Assembly (NCBI GenBank): GCA_013368325.1
Contig: JAACJK010000001.1
Span: 1,302,001 to 1,366,000 of the forward strand
DNA length: 64,000 nt
Origin: Ephemerocybe angulata
Taxonomy: Eukaryota > Basidiomycota > Agaricomycetes > Agaricales > Psathyrellaceae
Direction of reading: 5' to 3'
Positions 58,690 through 64,000 of this stretch are shown piece by piece; position 1 is the first letter of the stretch, and the number at the start of each line of letters is the position of its first letter. The notes beneath the pieces were generated by a model. That model made no database searches. It saw only the letters and a program-made list of their open reading frames with translations, and was not told the DNA's origin. Made by a program: the position numbers and the translations under genes.

Positions 58690-60180
58690 ATATCGAAGTC
58701 GCCTCTTTCCCTCTCCAAGCTTTCTCCTCTCATCACCACTCCAGAGCAGCATACCACGCCGAGTGACTTCGCCATCGACCATCATGTATTCGCACCGCTT
58801 GTCATCATGACCAACACCAATGACAAGCTCCCTCTCACATGAGGTGTGTGTCTGGCTCGCTCCTTTTATCAACTATCTATCCGTTATCTATCTAACCTTC
58901 GCTAACGCGAGCCCAGCTTCTCTACCACGAGCAACTCGCCGCACGCAACACGCACGACCGTCGACCTTCAATGACAATGACGACGCCACGCCGCGCTTTC
59001 AGAGCGCACTGGTCCCATACTTTGGAGCTGGGGTACGTCTCTCCCTCCCACTACGGCCTTCGATTCTGACTTCCTTCCTCCTAATGTAGCGCAAACTGAC
59101 CTAAATGGAATCAAGCATCCTCAGCTCTGGGGTATGGGCACCTGCCTCGCTCACCACCGCCCCCGCATTTCATCATGCTCGGTCGTCGACTTACTGCCCG
59201 AGCACAACAGGCTGTCTACCCTCACCGCTGGACTTGCATTTCTGGAGCGCAAGTCCCATACTTCGGAGCTGGGGTACGCCTTCTTCACATTTCAGCTCAG
59301 CCATCGATGCTAATAGGTCCCCGTCATTGCAGCGCAAACTGACCTATACGGAATCACGCATCCTCAGCTTCGGTCAACCTTCGTTCGCCTGCCCATTGAT
59401 GATTAAGTTCTAGGGCAGCCGCCTCGTACCTCGGAGCTGGGGTACGTGTGCCTCTCGTATCTCCCATTGCCTTCGATCCTGATATTCTTCCTCCCAATCT
59501 AGCGCAAACTGACCTATATGGAATCACGCATCCTCAGCCTCGGGGTATGGGCACCTGACTCGCCTCCCGCCTACGTCGCCTGCTCGTGATCGTCCTTACC
59601 CTGACTTTTTGCCGGAGCACAATAGGCCGTCTACCTCACCACTCGACAGAATTTCTGGAGCTCAATTCCCATACTCTGGAGCTGGGGTATGTCTTCTTTT
59701 AACTGTACCTTTCGTCTCCACCTTTGATCCTAATATCTCCTCGCAGCGCAAACTGACCTATACGGAATCAAGCATCCTCAGCTTCGGGGTATGGGACTCT
59801 TCACACCAAAGACTCTTCATCTACGCATTCCTCTTCGTCATCATCGAGCATGATTCACTCACCCTCGAGCATAGAGTAGGACCTCGTGGGGCCCAACATC
59901 CGTATCTGGTGCTGGGGTGCGTTTCTTATCCCACTTTTCTCACACAACTTTTCTGACTTCAAGTTTAGCGCAAACTGACCTAAATGGATTCACGCATCCT
60001 CAGCCCCAGATACGGATTTACCTCACGGATTTCTCCTGGTCGCCCTGCCCATTCATGATAATGAAATAGAGGGCAGCCTACTCCATACCCGGAGCTCCCG
60101 TATGCTCATTCCTCCTCACCTAGCTCTAATACCTCAGTCTCTCGCTGACAATGATTCTCTCAGGTCGGATCTCCCAGTGC
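58690..60180 (+). ncRNA. Putative spliced transcript of tandem exon-like repeats
   Basis: Five repeated units each begin with AGCGCAAACTGACCTA (exon starts 59090, 59333, 59503, 59747 and 59969) and end in GGAGCTGGG or a close variant followed by a GTAYGT-like donor. Between units lie 50-65 base stretches with a diverged body but a kept donor, a CTGAC/CTAAT-type branch site and a YAG acceptor. Predicted exons are about 153 (first), 116, 184, 109, 184, 170 and 131 nt. Stops occur in all frames in several copies, so a protein is unlikely, although joined exons encode GAGRKLTYTESRILSFG in some copies. Exons include short hairpin pairs (TGCTCGG/CCGAGCA; CTGCCC/GGGCAG). A spliced noncoding RNA is the best reading; a decayed gene family is the alternative. 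Confidence 0.45.
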
Positions 60181-63100
60181 GAACGATGCGCCTCGCCTCC
60201 TGCTCCTCAAGTGGCCCTGCCATCCTTGCATCTTTGTAGTAAATAGATCAAGTCGATTTGGCCTGTGCTAATTTGCTGTATATTACACTGGTAAATTTGA
60301 CCACAAATTTCCCTGTTTGCTAATTTGCTGGTCAATTTGAACCAGGATCAAATTCCCGCAACACTACAGCCAAGGCTCGGCAAATCGGATACGCTTCATT
60401 ATCCTGACTCTCTTAGACATCCAAAAAGCCTGAATACCAAAAACGAACGGATCGTCCCCAACCTACCTCTCTGCGCACCGCTTTAGCCAACACCGTATGT
60501 CTTTGCCGGAAAACATACGGCAAGTCAAGGACTGTCCTGACTCCTGGGCCCAATGAACACTCAGAGCAGAAGAACGGGCCCTGCATGTGGCGTGGCTGCA
60601 TGTTCCTCAGATGGGGGGAAACCTTCTGCTGCGTCTAGATATTCTACTTATGTGGACCAGGAACTTGGCGCCCACACCCTGACAAATACAACGTCGTCCT
60701 GTCATTGTCATATTTCGCTTGTTCCCTGCTGGGCTCATTTAAGACACCCAAAAGACACCCTGTATTTTCCTTCAAAGGCATATTGAGGCTGGAATACCAT
60801 TTGACTTGTAAATGGGCAAGTGTTATGGTCCCGTTTCCACCTTGACTTCCGCGAGAGGGCGCTTACCGACCTTTAAGCGCTGGGCGTCATCACCCGGAAT
60901 TCGAACAAAAACATGGCACTCACGCACGTGTCAAGCATCAGCGGCGTCCCCACAATTCATTCTGTCCTCTTGGTCTACATAGCTATCTTCTTCAAAAATA
61001 GCGACACATCCATTCCTCCTTTCACTACGCCTCAACTTCACAGCAAGCACTCTGCATCGAGGACTCTGCGGAAGGTGGGCACTTCCTCTACGCTCGTGCG
61101 GCGTAGAAAGGCGCAAGCGAGTGACAGGTAGGCGCCATGATAGTGGCGGAGGAATAGATTCTCGGGACTCGTGCGTATCTTCACTGGTCAGATACAGTCT
61201 AAGAGACACGTTCCGCCCCCCTCTCTCAAATTCCATCCTCTTTTTCTTTCGCTTAATTCGTATCATTATGTTCTGTCTTAGTGCCCCAATGCCAGAGGGA
61301 TATCACGGTGACACCGGCCTCGCTGACCCGAAGTTCTGAATCGAATCTGAATCCGTCCAGCATGACGGTACTCAGACCTCCGCAAACGGGTGGACAATGT
61401 CCAGAATGATTCGGGATTATGTGTTGACGCCTTTCTTCGGTGGAATTCAATTTCTTCCACTGCGTAGAGTCCTCGTGTCTATGTAGGGAGGTAATATTCC
61501 CCGAGTGCGACGGGAAATACAAGATGGCCTCATGTACCTCATGTACCAGTTATACATCGCTTCACGGACTCGGACTCGGAGGCGGACTCCGACATCCTGA
61601 CCCCGGCGCCCATCTCCCGTCAAACCCGTCCCAGAGGCCCTGCACCACGGGCCACCTTAATCGTGTATGGTATTTCTGGGGGCGAACATTACTGGCAGAC
61701 GTCTCGAAACTAACCTGGGTAAGTATGTCTCTCGTATATACTTACGACCCTTTGCAGAAGCCCGGCGTTTGCGGGAGGCAGCTTTTCCCAAGTTCGATTC
61801 GATGGTGGTGTTTGAATTCAACAGTTGTTCCTCGATCGTTCATTGTTCTCTTTCGGGTCATCCCTCTCTTGTACATTCCATTTCGTCGTTGTAATTTTGG
61901 AGAAAGCCCTCAAGTGACTGGAGATGCGTCAGGTTGACGGAGGCGCCACACTGTACCCACCGACCGAACATTCAAGACCCAAAATGCAGACGGAGGCCCC
62001 ACGTGCACAGAGATACCTGCATCCCTTCAAGAGCTCCTCAAAAGATATAAAAGACGTTCCGCCTGCACACATCCAAATACAAGTACGCTCATACTCTCGA
62101 AAAGCCAATGCTATACAACATACAGCTCTGATCGGAGCCGCGCGCTCCACGCGCGCTACTTCGGGCGCCAAACGCGCCTTCCGTGCCTTAATCTAATCAA
62201 ACTGATCGCCCTCAGTCGACAGACTGCCTGAATATTCGCTCCCGTGCCACCCTTCGACAGGTGTATGTACATCTGTTCGACATGAACCCCACACAGACGG
62301 GCCCGAGTCTGAACCGAGGATTCAGAGGATCGGTGAAATGAGCTGATAATGAAGTGAGCCAGCAAGCTGGACCACGCGCAGATCCAGCCCGCATAACATA
62401 CAAGGTTGTCCGAGTAGGGTGCTTCAGCTTCACGTTGCAGGAGAATAAATAGCCATCCAGCGGACCTTCGTCGGCTCCTTCAGGTGCTAAAACACCCCGG
62501 TGGCCAGACCACTTCCCCGAGGCCACGACGTTAATTGCACGTCCCTTCACTCCCATTCTAATACCCTCATACATGAATTCAAAGTCTGAAGACCCGGAGG
62601 CAGTGTCCTCGCAAATACCATTCCCCAAGCCGGCCGCGGTTCTCCAAGTACCCTCAGCCGTCCAAGGCGGACGGGCGGAGAAGCCAGAAACGTACAGTAC
62701 GTATGTATACTTATCGTCCCTTCTTCCCTCCCTGAGCGCTGAGCGCTCAGGTGCTTTTAATTATCCATACGGTAGCCCCTTCCGGGGCGCTTTACATACG
62801 TAGACTGGCGATGGCGTCACATCCGTACCCCTCGCGAGCAGACGTCAACTTGAAGGCCTCCCAGCTGATTGCACAACCTAATCTCGAATCTCGACCGCCG
62901 CAGCAGGCAAACGATCAGATGGAATAATAGGGTGGTCTGGACATGCTGGATGCTCTGGGGACATGGCGACGGGATATTGACACAGGCGAGCTCTCGCTGC
63001 AGGCAACGATGTCGTAGTAGTACTAGGATAGTGGGGAGAAGGGGAAGAGGCGAGCTGAACCGAGCTGAGGCGACCGGGGTTTCACTGAAATCAGAATCCT

Positions 63101-64000
63101 TCATACTCTGTATGGTATCACAATTATCATTATGAACCATGACGTTCTCGTTACAATGTTTCCGTATGCACATACCGCATGCATACCCCATCGACGTTCG
63201 ACGATCAGTGCCGGAGAACCTGTACAATCACCGTCATTAAGCAGGAATATCAGCTGCTCATCCAAGTTCCAGCCCTTGAACGTGGTCACATCATCCATCC
63301 ATCCACCCACCTCTGCGCACGGTAAGCGCCGACCGCGCAGAACCCCAACCACCCAAATCAGGGTCGCACCGTTCGTCCCCCGCACTCGTTTCGCATACCA
63401 CACCATACATACCATATCATTCCCCCTGCCCACCGTGACCCCACAAACTCCCGTCGCCTCCCGTCCCTCTCCCCAGTCAACCCGAGCACCCTCATCCAGT
63501 CCTCGCCGGCAATAAAGTACAGGGGTGAACCGTGACGCTGACGACGCCGCCCTTCACTGTCCGGCAACTTAAAGTTAACGCTCGGCCCCCCTTTTTTGTT
63601 TTGAATTTCTCGACATCGCGACAGCGCACGCGTCCGGCAAGCTTGAAGCAATTCAGTTTCGAGAAAAAAGATAGGGGCTCCAGGTCGCATATTCCCCGTG
63701 CCAGGCCGTGCATAGTTCGCTTACCTACATACCCCTCCCTCTCCCCTTGTGACTGCGTCTGACCGAGAGGGTGCGTTCGACTCCGGGTGCGAAGGAGCAG
63801 TAGAATTCGGAGCTAAGAATATTTGGTTAGGATCCTTCGTCCTTTGCCCAAGAAGCTGAGGACCACCCACCTCCTGTCAGTTCTCTCTACATCCTCATCC
63901 GCGCTCCTCCTCGGATTGACGAACGAGAAAGTTACCTCGGCCACCTCCCGCCGCCCGATCAGGATAGGCTTCCTTCCAATCCAACCCAATCCAATCCAAC
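60181..64000. other. 3.8-kb region without recognised genes
   Basis: Frames are short and unrecognised. A minus-strand frame at 62212-62628 reads somewhat protein-like (GKWSGHRGVLAPEG) but has no family I know. A TATAAAAG at about 62046 and a perfect hairpin at 62731 are present. The last 250 bases show CT- and AAT-rich stretches only. Confidence 0.45.
62731..62751. repeat. Perfect 10-bp hairpin sequence
   Basis: Two perfect 10-base arms (CCTGAGCGCT and its complement) surround a single G. No T-run follows and no function is apparent. Confidence 0.6.

Noticed and set aside
62212..62628. A 138-codon minus-strand frame with a KOW-like GKWSGHRG segment
   Set aside because: No domain could be confirmed and no splice partners were found; left unannotated.

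Overview
The window is nuclear DNA from a mushroom-forming basidiomycete (Agaricomycetes). The reasons are protein-coding genes broken by many short introns (about 50-90 bp, GT..AG with CTRAY-like branch sites), a fungal Zn2Cys6 regulator, an F-box protein, a GPI-anchored Ser/Thr-rich protein, fungal cupredoxins and CCR4-NOT-associated Caf120. I see no rRNA, no convincing tRNA, no CRISPR array and no complete autonomous transposon. The species cannot be named from the sequence alone. Gene models were built by joining exons by eye; for most of them the summed exon length is a multiple of three, which supports the junctions.

Layout. 1-5500 is gene-poor, with a G-rich tract and a 1.08-kb unit bounded by 39-bp inverted repeats. 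5504-23510 holds a TMEM41/VTT-domain membrane protein (-), a Zn2Cys6 transcription factor (+), an F-box protein (-), a tail-anchored protein possibly related to Pex26 (-), a short-chain dehydrogenase (+), an uncharacterised membrane protein with a large luminal domain (+), an allantoate-permease-type MFS transporter (-) and a DnaJ C-terminal-domain protein without a J domain (+). 24587-34316 holds four minus-strand genes: a disordered Pro/Ala/Ser-rich protein, ribosome-biogenesis factor PWP1, a GPI-anchored protein and a citrate synthase. 37068-49119 holds a Git1-like MFS transporter, a two-domain cupredoxin membrane protein, a hAT-like MITE just upstream of KEOPS subunit PCC1, an EBP1/PA2G4 homologue, a SAM methyltransferase and complex I subunit NDUFB8. 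51955-57434 is CAF120. The last 6.5 kb has no recognisable protein gene but carries tandem exon-like repeats with conserved splice signals.

Functions. Most genes are unlinked housekeeping or accessory functions rather than a cluster. Transport (two MFS carriers), translation and RNA (PWP1, EBP1, PCC1, CAF120) and organelle metabolism (citrate synthase, NDUFB8) dominate.

Best leads: (1) citrate synthase whose last intron, when spliced, replaces a -HSG end by a -AKL peroxisomal signal; (2) the tandem spliced-exon array at 58.7-60.2 kb; (3) the MITE with 8-bp target duplication 15 bp upstream of the PCC1 start codon; (4) the double cupredoxin with near-identical 102-bp coding repeats; (5) exons of 7 and 9 nt in the Git1-like gene.
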